A DNA stretch of 64,000 bases from Micropterus salmoides (Eukaryota; Chordata; Actinopteri; Centrarchiformes; Centrarchidae), in contig NW_024040152.1 in NCBI RefSeq assembly GCF_014851395.1, positions 17,151,308 through 17,215,307 of the forward strand, given 5' to 3'. Each line of letters starts with the position of its first letter. Positions within the stretch are counted from its first letter, which is position 1. The translations under genes were made by a program, and so were the position numbers. Positions 12,320 to 23,000 of this stretch are shown in pieces. Below the pieces are notes generated by a model, which searched no databases, was not told where the DNA came from, and saw nothing but the letters and a program-made list of their open reading frames with translations.

Positions 12320-13073
12320 TTTCAGCTCTTTGCCAAGTCTGACAGAGGAATCAGTTGAAGGTATTTGGTCCAGTGGGAGTGCATAATCACATAATATGAG
12401 AATGTGCATATTAATCAGTTACAACACTGAATAAGAAATCTGGGCATAGTATTCTAGTCATGGAGCAAACCCTGGGAAACCTTTTGTTGCATAAGCTGGA
12501 GACAAACAATGGGCTTTTATTCAAGACCACAGCCTTTGTGCCTCCTTGAATAATCTACTTTACAAAAGATCTGGGACATTGCAGACCATATCATTAATAT
12601 AGAAACCATTTAGGTTTGCACAAAAAAACATGAAAACTCAAAAACTGTGAAAAAAAAGTGTAGGAATGTAGTTCCGGAAACCACTTAAAATGCTACAGAG
12701 ATTAATCTCTAAACTATTCATCAAAACTGTATCTGGGCCAGTCAAATACTTTTCATCATCCTATTAGTTATCCATAATCATGCATTATAATATTTTCTTG
12801 TTTGTCTCATTTTATAGCAATCTCCAAAACATTAATTGTAGCTGCAGCGTCAGGAGGACCATAGAGCAAAATATTGAATATATTTAGACTTGTTTTTCTT
12901 ACATTCACACTGTCAAAGATGGATGACACCACATACAGTAGGTTATATGACTGCATGAAGACTCCACCGGTACAACCGTTATTCATTTCATAGCGGTAAT
13001 CCGTGCATCTCCGGTATAATACTGCCAAATAACATGAAAACAAAAGTAGTTAATATTTTACCTGATGAGACAT
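10913..13073 (-). CDS. acbd7: Acyl-CoA-binding domain-containing protein 7, 4 exons
   Basis: This is a small soluble protein of the acyl-CoA-binding family that buffers and carries long-chain acyl-CoA. Coding exons are 13073-13062 (MSHQ only), 12172-12055, 11228-11166 and 10986-10913. They total 267 nt, or 88 aa plus stop, the usual size for the family. The four-helix ACB domain fills the protein. Visible signatures are DEELLDLYGLYKQAVVGDIN, INTERPG, DFKGKAKWDAW and the AYI...KYGL end, including the Tyr and Lys positions that contact the ligand. The assignment to acbd7 rather than dbi rests on position beside rpp38 and nmt2, as in human, and on the SAYI variant. The donor of exon 2 runs directly into a LINE tail. 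Dbi is the main alternative name. Confidence 0.88.
11285..12052 (+). mobile_element. L2-like LINE 3' end with (TTA)n tail
   Basis: The plus strand shows the C-terminal reverse-transcriptase region of an L2/Maui-like LINE in interrupted frames: ARNISKICLFL, PDLEKVINALISS, then the LHWLPVQYRIDFKVLL-type segment near 11530, then YEPERSLRSLGRALLAVPKS and TKGDWAFAIMAPQLCNAL. It ends in a short 3' UTR and a (TTA)n run at about 12013-12052. It is 5' truncated, as expected for target-primed integration. It sits in acbd7 intron 2, opposite in strand to the gene, and its tail ends at the acbd7 exon 2 donor. Confidence 0.8.
12267..12316. repeat. (TA)25 microsatellite
   Basis: An uninterrupted TA dinucleotide run of about 50 bases lies in acbd7 intron 1. 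It is self-complementary and likely length-polymorphic. Confidence 0.97.
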
Positions 13074-13229
13074 TTTCGCTGCTGTAGACCCGTGGTTTAG
13101 TTGAATGTAATTTGCCCTGTCGGCTGGACGTCTTTGTGCAGCTGTAATTGCAGCACAGCTGATCGACGCAAGATCGTCGCTGACCAAGGAGAGGCCTGCA
13201 GAGGAGGGAGCAGAGAGCTACTGAAGAGC

Positions 13230-13580
13230 TGATTGGATGCCGCTGCCTGTCCCCCTCACTCTCTCTCTCTCTCACTCACACACACACACACACACACACA
13301 GTATAGCTACTGTACTTTTACCTATGTAGAGGAATAGAGCATACATATTCTCAAAGGTGTTGTTAGGATCAAACCCTATTTAAACTTTATTAAAATATTT
13401 ATTATATAGGGTTTAACCACAAATCCTTTGAAACATCTGTTTTTTTTCCCGGTATCATTTCTGCCACGCTATGAACATAATGTAGTAGTAATATGGAGCC
13501 GTGAATGTCGTTCTGTTCATTGAACGCTGGTCTGCGCTGTGGCACCTTTTAAATAAAGTTATTTCAATTCAAACAAAAAT
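13230..13580. promoter_or_regulatory. Shared divergent promoter of acbd7 and rpp38
   Basis: The acbd7 ATG is at 13073, reading left. A probable rpp38 5' exon ending at 13643 with donor CAG|gtaaaa reads right. Only a few hundred bases separate the two likely transcription starts. The interval contains a CT/CA dinucleotide tract at about 13256-13301, and the sequence just upstream of rpp38 has an ATGGCGGCGCC word. Start sites are inferred. Confidence 0.5.
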
Positions 13581-13643
13581 GGCGGCGCCCTGTGGCCCAC
13601 CTGTGTTGTCGGACTGAAAGAGAGTTTACAGCATTAAAATCAG
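13570..13643 (+). other. rpp38: Probable rpp38 5' UTR exon
   Basis: The segment is followed by a strong donor (TCAG|gtaaaacc at 13643/13644). The first coding segment opens after a ttacag acceptor at 15115-15120. Splicing between them would place the rpp38 ATG 19 bases into exon 2. The ATG inside this exon (near 13578) opens a different, short frame. The exon is inferred from splice signals only. Confidence 0.45.
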
Positions 13644-14709
13644 GTAAAACCTCTTTAGTTTGTCAGGTATGTTGCTGACTGTGATACTGATGCGGTTATA
13701 AGAACACGTGTGAAGGGTTTCCATTACAGTGGACGGGAAACACGAACTTCACTTAATTTGACAGTGAATGCTTCTCTGACCATCAATCTCAAAACTTCTT
13801 CAGAGACATAGTCATTCAACTCTAGTTTAAATATTGCATGGAATCATCAATAATCACACCCAAAACAATGTCACAATATTAATGATCATTCTTTATTTAT
13901 TGTATTTATTATTTTGATTATTCTTAGGCCTATTGTAGGCTACTGCCCAGTTCAAAACTTGTTAATATGACCCGACTTATACTGAATCTTTGAGGACCAC
14001 TCATTGGTGGGGAATGGGCTCATTTTTCGGGAATGTATTACATTTTGGGGGGGTTTTATAGGGGGAAATCCCTATAGCTGTTTTACACTGTTTCTAAAAC
14101 GTGTTCATTTAAAAACGAATATAATTTATTGTACTTCAACGCACCACAAACCAACAGCCCATACAGTCAATGGGAAGGCGTCACATTAGAGGATCCCTGA
14201 AGGTAGTCCCCAAAGCGCTACCAGCTACAGGTGTGCTGGAAGCTGCAGGGATGTCGATAGGTACGTGTCCTGCGTTACATTGTGAACAACAAATCCGTGT
14301 TGAAATCATAGAAATCCTGCTCTCTGTTCATAGTGTCAAGAAAATCCTAACGATACCCTACTCCCTAAACAGGAGTTCAAAGCTACAATTTATCTAAAAA
14401 CACACATTTTATTAATGACCCACTCAAGGGACCACCATCAAGGGGACTCACTACATTCAAAACCAAATCAATATCACTGAAGCTGTGCAGAAACTCACCA
14501 AAATGAATGATGGCTTTTAAATTTCAAACATTGGTGGAGTCTCTGACTGAGTTAATGTACTGTTAATCTTGATCATTTGACTATTCATGTGTTTAGTGTT
14601 GTTGTTGTTGTTGGAGAGGAGAGCCGGAGAGGAGATGGCAGCAGATCAGAGAGTAGTAGGATAACATGTTTTTTGGAAAGCAGTGTCATCAAGAAAATAA
14701 TATGTAGTA
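13644..14709. other. rpp38 5' intron, unannotated part
   Basis: This AT-rich intron sequence holds no recognisable exon. A GGGGGGG tract at about 14047 and a GTTGTTGTTGTT run at 14600 are the only compositional marks. I see no coding signal. Confidence 0.4.
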
Positions 14710-15052
14710 TTCTGTGGTGTCCGAACAATAATGCTGTGATGATGTGTTGAGAAGAAATCCGCTTGACACTGTTCTTGATCGTAAAAGTTTATTACATCAA
14801 GGAGTTCAGCATCAATTACAAGCTCTGCAGCAGCTTGGAGAGTGACCCAGCCCGATGACCACTCTGTCTCTCTGTACATCAAACACAGCTTATATAGGAC
14901 ATGTTTAGGTATCGGTTGGATACCATATAAGGGTCTGAGTCTCCACATAACCACTGACCTCTGCTCTCCCCTTAAAAGGTCACTAATCCTCTATCCAGCT
15001 GCTACAGTGCTATGTTAAACTGTTATGCGTCAAATGCACGTTATACACCACA
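14710..15052 (-). mobile_element. Probable solo LTR
   Basis: On the minus strand the block begins TGTGGTGT and ends ACACCACAGAA, giving 8-bp inverted ends. GTAGTA flanks it on both sides (14704-14709 and 15053-15058), consistent with a target duplication of 5-6 bp. A TATA-like CTATATAAG (minus strand, around 14890) and an AATAAA (complement of 14788-14793) occur in the U3-R-U5 order expected of an LTR. No internal retroelement region is attached. It lies in the rpp38 5' intron, in the opposite orientation. The element family is not identified. Confidence 0.55.
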
Positions 15053-15139
15053 GTAGTAAGATTTTTTTAATCTTTTATGTTTTTAATTTTTTATGTGAAT
15101 GTATTTGTCCTTTGTTACAGGTGTAATTTCAGAGGAGGT

Positions 15140-15973
15140 ATGGCCAGTGCAGGAAAGCCAGGTAAAAGGGCCAACAAAAAGGAAACCAAAAGGCATGTTC
15201 CAACCAAGACCTCCTTCAACTCACCATTCACTCCAAAATGGAGCCCACTTCCCCAAGAAGACATGCATTTCATCCTGAAAACCCTGAACGACAAGCTGGT
15301 TTCCACTGGTCTTGAGAAGAAAGAGGTGAAAGTGTTTCGCCCGTGGAGGAAAAAGAGAGACCCGAAACCTGCTGCCACATCAGAACCTGTTCCTCAGGTG
15401 AGCCAGGATGCACAGGTGCAGGAGTCTTCCAAAAATGGCTGGACGGACGTGGCAGCCAGAAGACAACTGGCCATTGGCATCAACGAGGTCACCAAAGCTC
15501 TGGAGAGGAACAAGCTCAAACTGTTGCTCGTGTGCAAGTCTGTCAAACCAAAACACATGACGGATCACCTGATAGCGCTGAGTGCAACGAGAGGAGTGCC
15601 GGCCTGCCAGGTGCCTCGGCTGAGCCAGAGTGTGTCGGAGCTGCTGGGCCTGAAAAGTGTCCTCGCACTGGGGTTTAGACGGTGTGCCTCCAAAGATGAC
15701 GAGGCGTTCGCTGACATTGTTGATGCCATTGCACCCAGGGTGCCTTCACTGGACGTTGCGTGGCTACAAGGTGTAGCACCCAGTGTAACACCTGAAGACC
15801 CCACTGACATGGAAGAGGAGGAAGCTGGCGGGAAGAAGGGCCAAAAAAGGAAGCTTGAGAGTGAATCTGAGGAGGTCACAGAGTCGGCCTCGTCCTGCGC
15901 TCTGCAACCCCTCAAATTGAAAAAAATAGTTGCTAACCCTGAAAAGAAAAGTAAAAGAAAGGTGAAGTCGTAG
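15140..15973 (+). CDS. rpp38: Ribonuclease P/MRP protein subunit p38
   Basis: The protein is a nucleolar subunit of RNase P and RNase MRP, which process precursor tRNA and rRNA, and belongs to the L7Ae/L30e K-turn-binding family. A single uninterrupted coding exon gives 277 aa, close to the roughly 283 aa of human RPP38. The start ATG at 15140 gives MASAGKPGKRANKKETK; frame remains open upstream to 15077 but that part lies before the ttacag acceptor. The L7Ae-like core spans about residues 105-215, with RRQLAIGINEVTKALERN, LLLVCKSVKPKHMTDHLI, GVPACQVPRLSQSVSELLG and a VPSLDVAWL end. The N-terminal stretch is basic. The tail is acidic and then lysine-rich (LQPLKLKKIV, KKSKRKVKS), like nuclear targeting sequence. 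It is divergent from acbd7 and convergent with nmt2. Confidence 0.95.
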   Translation: MASAGKPGKRANKKETKRHVPTKTSFNSPFTPKWSPLPQEDMHFILKTLNDKLVSTGLEKKEVKVFRPWRKKRDPKPAATSEPVPQVSQDAQVQESSKNGWTDVAARRQLAIGINEVTKALERNKLKLLLVCKSVKPKHMTDHLIALSATRGVPACQVPRLSQSVSELLGLKSVLALGFRRCASKDDEAFADIVDAIAPRVPSLDVAWLQGVAPSVTPEDPTDMEEEEAGGKKGQKRKLESESEEVTESASSCALQPLKLKKIVANPEKKSKRKVKS

Positions 15974-16179
15974 CCAGCTGAATGAAACACAAATTCTGCC
16001 TAGATGTTTCAGCTCTGTGGCTTCCAATGTTTTCTGGCTTTTGACATCTTGAAATGAGTCTACTCGGGACCCCTTTGTTTAAGGTTATGGCCTTAATCTG
16101 GACATGAGTCATTTTTCAATTCCAGGCTTTTTCATTTGAAGAATTTTTAGTGGCCCAAAGAGGTTAAAAAGTCTCACAA

Positions 16180-16185
16180 AATAAA
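16180..16185 (+). terminator. rpp38: rpp38 poly(A) signal
   Basis: AATAAA lies 207 bases after the rpp38 stop codon and is followed by a T-rich stretch at about 16200-16225, as expected for a cleavage site. Confidence 0.6.
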
Positions 16186-16394
16186 TTTGTTTTGTTGAAC
16201 ATCAATGTTTTTTTTTTATCCTTTTAATTGTATTATTATTATTTATTCAGTTTCCTTCATTTCAAAGTCAAAATAATTAATGAATAAGTGGCTGATTAGT
16301 AGATAATGAATATAATTATTAGTTGCAGTTTTTACATTAAATTTAAAATTATGACAACTTTATTTTTTGCATCTTATGTTAGTATTGCTTTGTA

Positions 16395-17060
16395 AAGCAG
16401 ATGGCTGACTTTCAAATTAAACAGAACAAAATAGAACTTTTTGGTGTAAGTGAAAAGCGTTATGTTTGGCAAAAGGAAAATACTGCATTCCTGCATAAGA
16501 ACCTTCCATCTGTGAAACATGTCGGCAGTAATATCATGATCTGGGCCTGTTTTGCTGCAACTGGGCCAGAGAAGATTGCCACCTATGATGGAACAATGAA
16601 TTCTGAATTATACCAGCGATTATATAGATGATGTCAGGACACGTGTCAGTAAACTGAATCTCAGAACGTGGGTCATACAGCGAGACAACAACTCTACGCA
16701 CACAAGTCGTACTACCAAAGAATGGTTAAAGAAGAGTAAAGTGAATAATTTGGAATGGCCAAGTCAAAGTCCTGACCTTAAAAAATGTTGTTGAAGGACC
16801 TAAAGCGAGCAGTTCACAAGGAAACCCACCCACATCCAAGACTTGAAGCTGATCTGTAAAGAAGAATGAGCTAAGATTCCTCAAATCGACATTTAGTTGC
16901 AGTTATTGCTGCACCGGGGGGAAAGCAAAGGTTCAAGTATAACATGTTTTTCTCATTTGTTTAATTGTTTAATGTACTTCGTGTGACTTGTGTGAAAATC
17001 TAAGTATGTTTTAGGTCATATTTGTGCAGAAATAAAGACAATTTTAAAAAGTTCACAAGC
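16395..17060 (+). mobile_element. Decayed Tc1-like transposon fragment
   Basis: A plus-strand frame (16401-16631) carries Tc1 transposase text: KIELFGVSEKRYVWQKENTA, LPSVKHVGSNIMIWACFAATG and YDGTMNSELYQ. After a stop, further degraded Tc1 text follows to about 16880 (LKRAVHKETHPHPRLEADL type). The N-terminal DNA-binding part is absent and the catalytic triad is incomplete. It lies in the short space between the convergent 3' ends of rpp38 and nmt2. Confidence 0.75.
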
Positions 17061-17239
17061 ATTCAAGTTTAAAGCCACAGAAAATTTCAGATGTCAGCCA
17101 CTTAAAATGTTTCCACTTAACAATCTTCATAGTTAAAAATTTAATATACTGTAAATTTGTCACAATACTTTGTATTTCCATTGCCCCCACCGCTCATGTT
17201 AAAAAGAAGAGTATTACTCGTGTTCCTTTTTAAAGTGAG

Positions 17240-20074
17240 TTTATTCAATCAAATATCCATGCTGGTATAATTGACGTGTGTGTGTGTGTGTGTGTGTGTG
17301 TTGAAACAGATTGTTATTTGCATGGGGTCATGTCTAAATGATGCTGGTACAAGTTCTTCAGCTTTTTCACAGCTTACAATGGATTTGAATAAAAATATTG
17401 TTCTTCAGTTAGAGAAAACTGTATGTCGTTTCAAAAGTACACCACCCCCAAAATCTTAATTTAAAAAAAACAAACAAAACATTTGAAATAAGGCAGGTAC
17501 TTCGGGTCGAGTTCTCACTAAAGGGTGTGGCTAGCAACATCAATGCTAAAATTGTCACAGCAGCATAACTGACATGCTCAAAGTTCATTCAAACAGCTGC
17601 AGGCAACACATCTGTGACCCAACCAACATCCATGAGGCACACCGTCGACTCAATAACCCGGTTTCAGTGTTAAATGAATGCCGGTAATGTCTCTGTGAAT
17701 GTCACTCATTCAACCATTCAATGGCAAAAAAAGAAATACCCTGAAGCACTGACTGTCCATTGGTTGTCTTTTCTTGCTAATATATAAAAGGAATGTGAGG
17801 AAAATTACATCACATACAGAAAAATGACCGACAGAAATGGCAGCAGCTTAAAGTTATGCAGAGCCACGTGAACATCAAAAGTAACAAACTCAGAGCAAAA
17901 AGACAATTTGAAAACATTTGTTAACCGTCTTTTGTTCCTATCATGCTCCGTTGAGAACAGAAAAATGCCAAACAATCCAAACCCCTCAAAAATCAGCTTT
18001 GAAGTTGCTTGTCTAACTGGAAATTTTAGGGAAATACTGGAAAGAAAAAGAACAGGAATAATGCCTTAAGACATTTTGCAAAGTACAATTATAAATATCA
18101 GAACTGTTCAAAGAACTTCACGCATTTAGCTGCACAACACACTAAAAAAAATGACCCACAGTATATTTTTCAGACACACAAATACAGTACCATTAAAAAA
18201 ACAAATCCATTTAAGTTAATAAAAATGGACCTAGAAAAACATTAAAAGCTCAAATTTCAAATTGACACGGTTACTGTTACAGGCTTTTGTTTATTCAATC
18301 ACTGTGCTCTGAGAGCACGCCGTTAATTATTCCCCAGACACTCTGAATGTTGTGCTCAATTCTCTCGGTTTAATTTAACCAAGATTTGATTAAAAACACA
18401 TTTAACATCCTATGGCACACGTGAGGGAATTGACGGTTATGTGTGCATTAATCAACATTTATGCTGCCAGTGTTGTACTTCTGGCCAATGGGCTGCTTTA
18501 CAGGGGCATCTAATTCACTGCTTTGCAACAGGCTACTGAGAGCAATAAGTGGTAGTTTCTCTGCGAGTGGCAATGACTGAATCAACAAAAGATAACCGAC
18601 TTTAGCGACCTAACCGAAAACATTACTCTTTCAAAGTAGGTAAGCCATTTTTACACCATAAAACTGTCTCTAGACAGGAACTTTGACTAGAGAAAACTAA
18701 AATCTAACCCTGGCTATAGCTTAACTGGTGTTTCGTTTTGTTTTCCAGCCTTTGGTGATGTAATTCTCACTGCCCTGCTTGTGCACGGAGCATGTCAACC
18801 CTACATGTGCCTCTAATTTAATATTTCCTAACTGGACATCACACCATTCACATACAGATACATACTGAGCTGTGTTTGTTATTACAAAGATCCACATGAG
18901 CGCATCAGTGCATATAACTAAACATGTGGTTAAAATGTTCTGTTAAAAATAGCAACTCTAGAAACAGGTTTATAATGTGAAAACGGCTCACATCACATTG
19001 GAAAAAGTTTTACAGTTTTGTAAGGCAACCCATCTGTTTTGAAATCTGACCCTTTTGCTCGTTTAGGAACTCAAAAATTGTGCTTCATTGATGCAATACA
19101 TTCTTCATCAAAAACCACTGGAACCCATGTTGTCTGAACAAACTCAGTGACATCTACACTACTTATGAGGAAAATACTTTGGATCAGCCCTCCCGAACCC
19201 CAAATTCACACTACAGGAATAAATAAGATCTGGCTTTCAATGTACAGATAACTATATTTTGAACAAAAGAAAAAAACATGTATATCAATGCACCAGTTAG
19301 ATGAGTCCTTCCATGAAGATATCCTTTTTTGTTTGTGTGTTATTTGACAGCTTTCGTGTTTCTGTATGTGTGAACATATTTGTCATTTAACAGTTCAGTT
19401 GATATTTTTCTCCAGAATGCTTGAGGAAAAGAAGTGTCTTGCTTTATACGTCAGCTATCACAGAAACATGTTCTTAGCATTTCTAATTCTACTGAGGCCC
19501 AAAACAGCCAACAGAGAGAAACTTCTGACCACAATGATATGCAACGGGACAGGAATAACGACTCTTCAATTGCCTTTCAGACCCTCTTCTGCTGCAAGTG
19601 TGCAGTTGCAGCGAGGACACAATATCTAATCCTTTTGTATTGCCGTCATGTTTACTTGTTGATTATCATTTACATAGTTCAATGTCAGCAAAATTACATG
19701 ACATGTCAGTCCCTTGTAACGAGGTGGCTGCAGAAGAAGAACTAAACAAAATTCACAATGTCAAGGCATCCTCTTTTATGTCATACTGGTATGTTTTAAA
19801 TGTGAGTGTGCATGTCAGGAGCATTGTACTGTATGAGTATCTCAGGCATAGCATGACTTCACATTCAGGATGTTGATGATTTAAGAATTTTCACCTCCAG
19901 GTGAGCCAAGAATGTTCTTGATGACGGGTAAACCGCCTCCCAGTCTCCAGGTTGGTTTTGCTGTTGTAGTTCTCATTTTCTAGCTTGGGCTACCTGTATG
20001 TCCAGGTAAGGAATAGCCAGAGGTCGCTGAAGACCTCTTGATCAGTGTTTGTGTAGCAGCCGCGAAGAGACCTG
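17240..20074 (-). other. nmt2: Long nmt2 3' UTR (inferred)
   Basis: From the nmt2 stop at 20077-20075 the minus strand runs about 2.8 kb, AT-rich and without open frames, to a canonical AATAAA (complement of 17240-17245). A (TG)n run lies at 17276-17301. Mammalian NMT2 also has a long 3' UTR, which supports this reading. The extent is inferred from the signal only. Confidence 0.5.
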
Positions 20075-23000
20075 CTACTGAAGGACGAGGCCAACCTGAA
20101 AAATACAGAGTCGCCTGCTGTTACAGGAGCTTTGACCAAAAGAATATGAACGTTATGTAAATCAGATGCTGAAGCTTAGTTGTAACTCAAGTGTTTGCCA
20201 AGTGGGTATTTACACTCACTAAATTAAAATGGACTACACCACTCAAAACTATACAGGTGCTGGTCATATAATTAGAATATCATCAAAAAGTTGATTTCAG
20301 TAATTCCATTCAAAAAGTGAAACTTGTATAATGTATACATTCATTCCACACAGACATTTACATTACAGATATTTCAAGTGTTCATTCCTTTTAACTTTGA
20401 TGATTATAACTGACAACTAATGAAAACCCCAGAATCAGTATCTCAGAAAATTAAAATATTGTGAAAAGGTTCAATATTGAAGACACCTGGTGCCACACTC
20501 TAATCAGCTAATTAACTCAAAACACCTGCAAAGGCCTTTAAATGGTCTCTCAGTCTAGTTCTGTAGGCTACACAATCATGGGGAAGACTGCTGACTTGAC
20601 AGCTGTCCAAAAGACGACCATTGACACCTTGAACAAGGAGGGCAAGACACAAAAGGTCATTGCTAAAGAGGCTGGCTGGTCACAGAGCTCTGTGTCCAAG
20701 CACATTAATAGAGAGGCGAAGGGAAGTAAAAGATGTGGTAGAAAAAAGTGTACAAGCAATAGGGATAACTGCACCCTGGAGAGGATTGTGAAACAAAACC
20801 CATTCAAAAATGTGGGGGAGATTCACAAAGAGTGGACTGCAGCTGGAGTCAGTGCTTCAAGAACCACCACGCAGACGTATAAAAGACATGGGTTTCAGCT
20901 GTTGCATTCCTTGTGTCAAGCCACTCTTGAACAAGACACAGCGTCAGAAGCGTCTCGTCTGGGCTAAAGACAAAAAGGACTGGACTGCTGCTGAGTTGTC
21001 CAAAGTTATGTTCTCTGATGAAAGTAAATTTTGCATTTCCTTGGAAATCAAGGTCCCAGAGTCTGGAGGAAGAGAGGACAGGCACAGAATCCACGTTGCT
21101 TGAAGTCCAGTGTAAAGTTTCCACAGTCAGTGATGGTTTGGGGTGCCATGTCATCTGCTGGTGTTGGTCCACTGTGTTTTCTGAGGTCCAAGGTCAACGC
21201 AGCCATCTACCAGGAAGTTTTAGAGCACTTCATGCTTCCTGCTGCTGACCAACTTTATGGAGATGCAGATTTCATTTCCCAACAGGACTTGGCACCTGCA
21301 CACAGTGCCAAAGCTACCAGTACCTGGTTTAAGGACCATGGTATCCCTGTTTTTAATTGGCCAGCAAACTCGCCTGACCTTAACCCTGTAGAAAATCTAT
21401 GGGGTATTGTGAAGAGGAAGATGCGATACGCCAGACCCAACAATGCAGAAGAGCTGAAGGCCACTATCAGAGCAACCTGGGCTCTCATAACACCTGAGCA
21501 GTGCCACAGACTGATCGACTCCATGCCACACGGCATTGCTGCAGTAATTCAGGCAAAAGGAGCCCCAACTAAGTATTGAGTGCTGTACATGCTCATACTT
21601 TTCATGTTCATACTGTTCAGTTGGCCAACATTTCTAAAAATCCTTTTTTTGTATTGGTCTCAAGTAATATTCTAATTTTTGGAGATACTGAATTTGGGAT
21701 TTTCTTTAGTTGTCAGTTTTAATCATCACAATTAAATGAAATAAACATTTGAAATATATCAGTCTGTGTGTAATGAATGAATATAATATCCAAGTTTCAC
21801 TTCTTGAATTGAACTACTGAAATAAATCAACTTTTTGATGATATTCTAATTATATGACCAGCATCTGTAGATTAGTTGTCAGTAAATGTTTACAAAAATG
21901 ATCTGCCAGGTGTTGTGTTCTTTTAGCTAAATGAACTCTGACAATGTTAACAATAGCTTGCTAATACATGACCGCCTCCTGGCACTTAATAATGTAAACT
22001 GGGAAGGTTTTAAATTACATTTCTCAAAATACACATTATAACTCAAATGATAAAACATTAATTATGTAGACTAAATGATCAATTACCGTCAGTTAGGTTA
22101 GCTCAATCATTATTTCCAACTCACACATCAAAATAAATAAAAAAAGTCATTGGTTTGTTTATAAAGGATTCGCAGCTAAGTTTAATATTTGTTATGTTGT
22201 TTTTTAAGGTTATATGACAACTTGTGATGCAGCAGTAACTTCCTGTTTACATAGTTCTTGACTGGACAGCGCTAACCATCAACTTTCTAGCAAACGATTT
22301 ACAAATTGCTAAAGTATTTACCGTACAAGAAAGTTTTCTGGTGCAACCTGATTTAGTTAAGAACTTAAGACGGACTTTTCACATAAACTTAAAGAAGGAT
22401 TTACAACTAACTGGTGCAACCAAAGTGAAAAAGAATAATTCTTTAAATATGCACTACTGTAATAGCATTGCCCAACTGAGCCTTTCTGGGCTACTATTAA
22501 TCCCAACACTACAGTGTTTTAGTAGACTTTATTTTGACTGCGCAACTTGCAGAGGCTATGGCATTAAAGGTAGCAGATATATTAAATACAGACAACTTCC
22601 ACCACTATCAATAATGTCTACAAAATACATCTAGGACTGACTTCATCTCTCATTATTGGGTCTTAACACTACACTTGCTAATAGTTGATCGTTAGCTCAG
22701 ACAAATCATGCCGCCGACCTTATCAGGGTCCATAGGGGGACATTTCCAGTTGTAGAGGTAATACTGCAGATTTCCATCTCCTATGCCAAACTTGAGCTTC
22801 TCCAGGAACACCTTGTTTTCCATTAGATCCAAGGCATTGAACACATCAAAGCCTTTCTGTTAAACACACAGAATAATAAGTCACAAACTAAATATGATGT
22901 TAAATTACACAGTAGCAAGAAAATCTATGAAAAGATTGGCTTGAGTTACAGTTGAAGGAAAAAGTATGTGAACCCTTTGGAATTACTTAGGTCTTCGCTG

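Noticed and set aside
15565..15990. Antisense open frame of 141 codons over rpp38
   Set aside because: It is the mirror of the rpp38 coding exon; composition follows the real gene and no family is recognisable.
22692..22718. VGGMICLS as the normal nmt2 C-terminus
   Set aside because: The invariant VGLVLQ plus stop is present in a downstream exon with a good acceptor and matching phase; read-through is kept only as a possible isoform.
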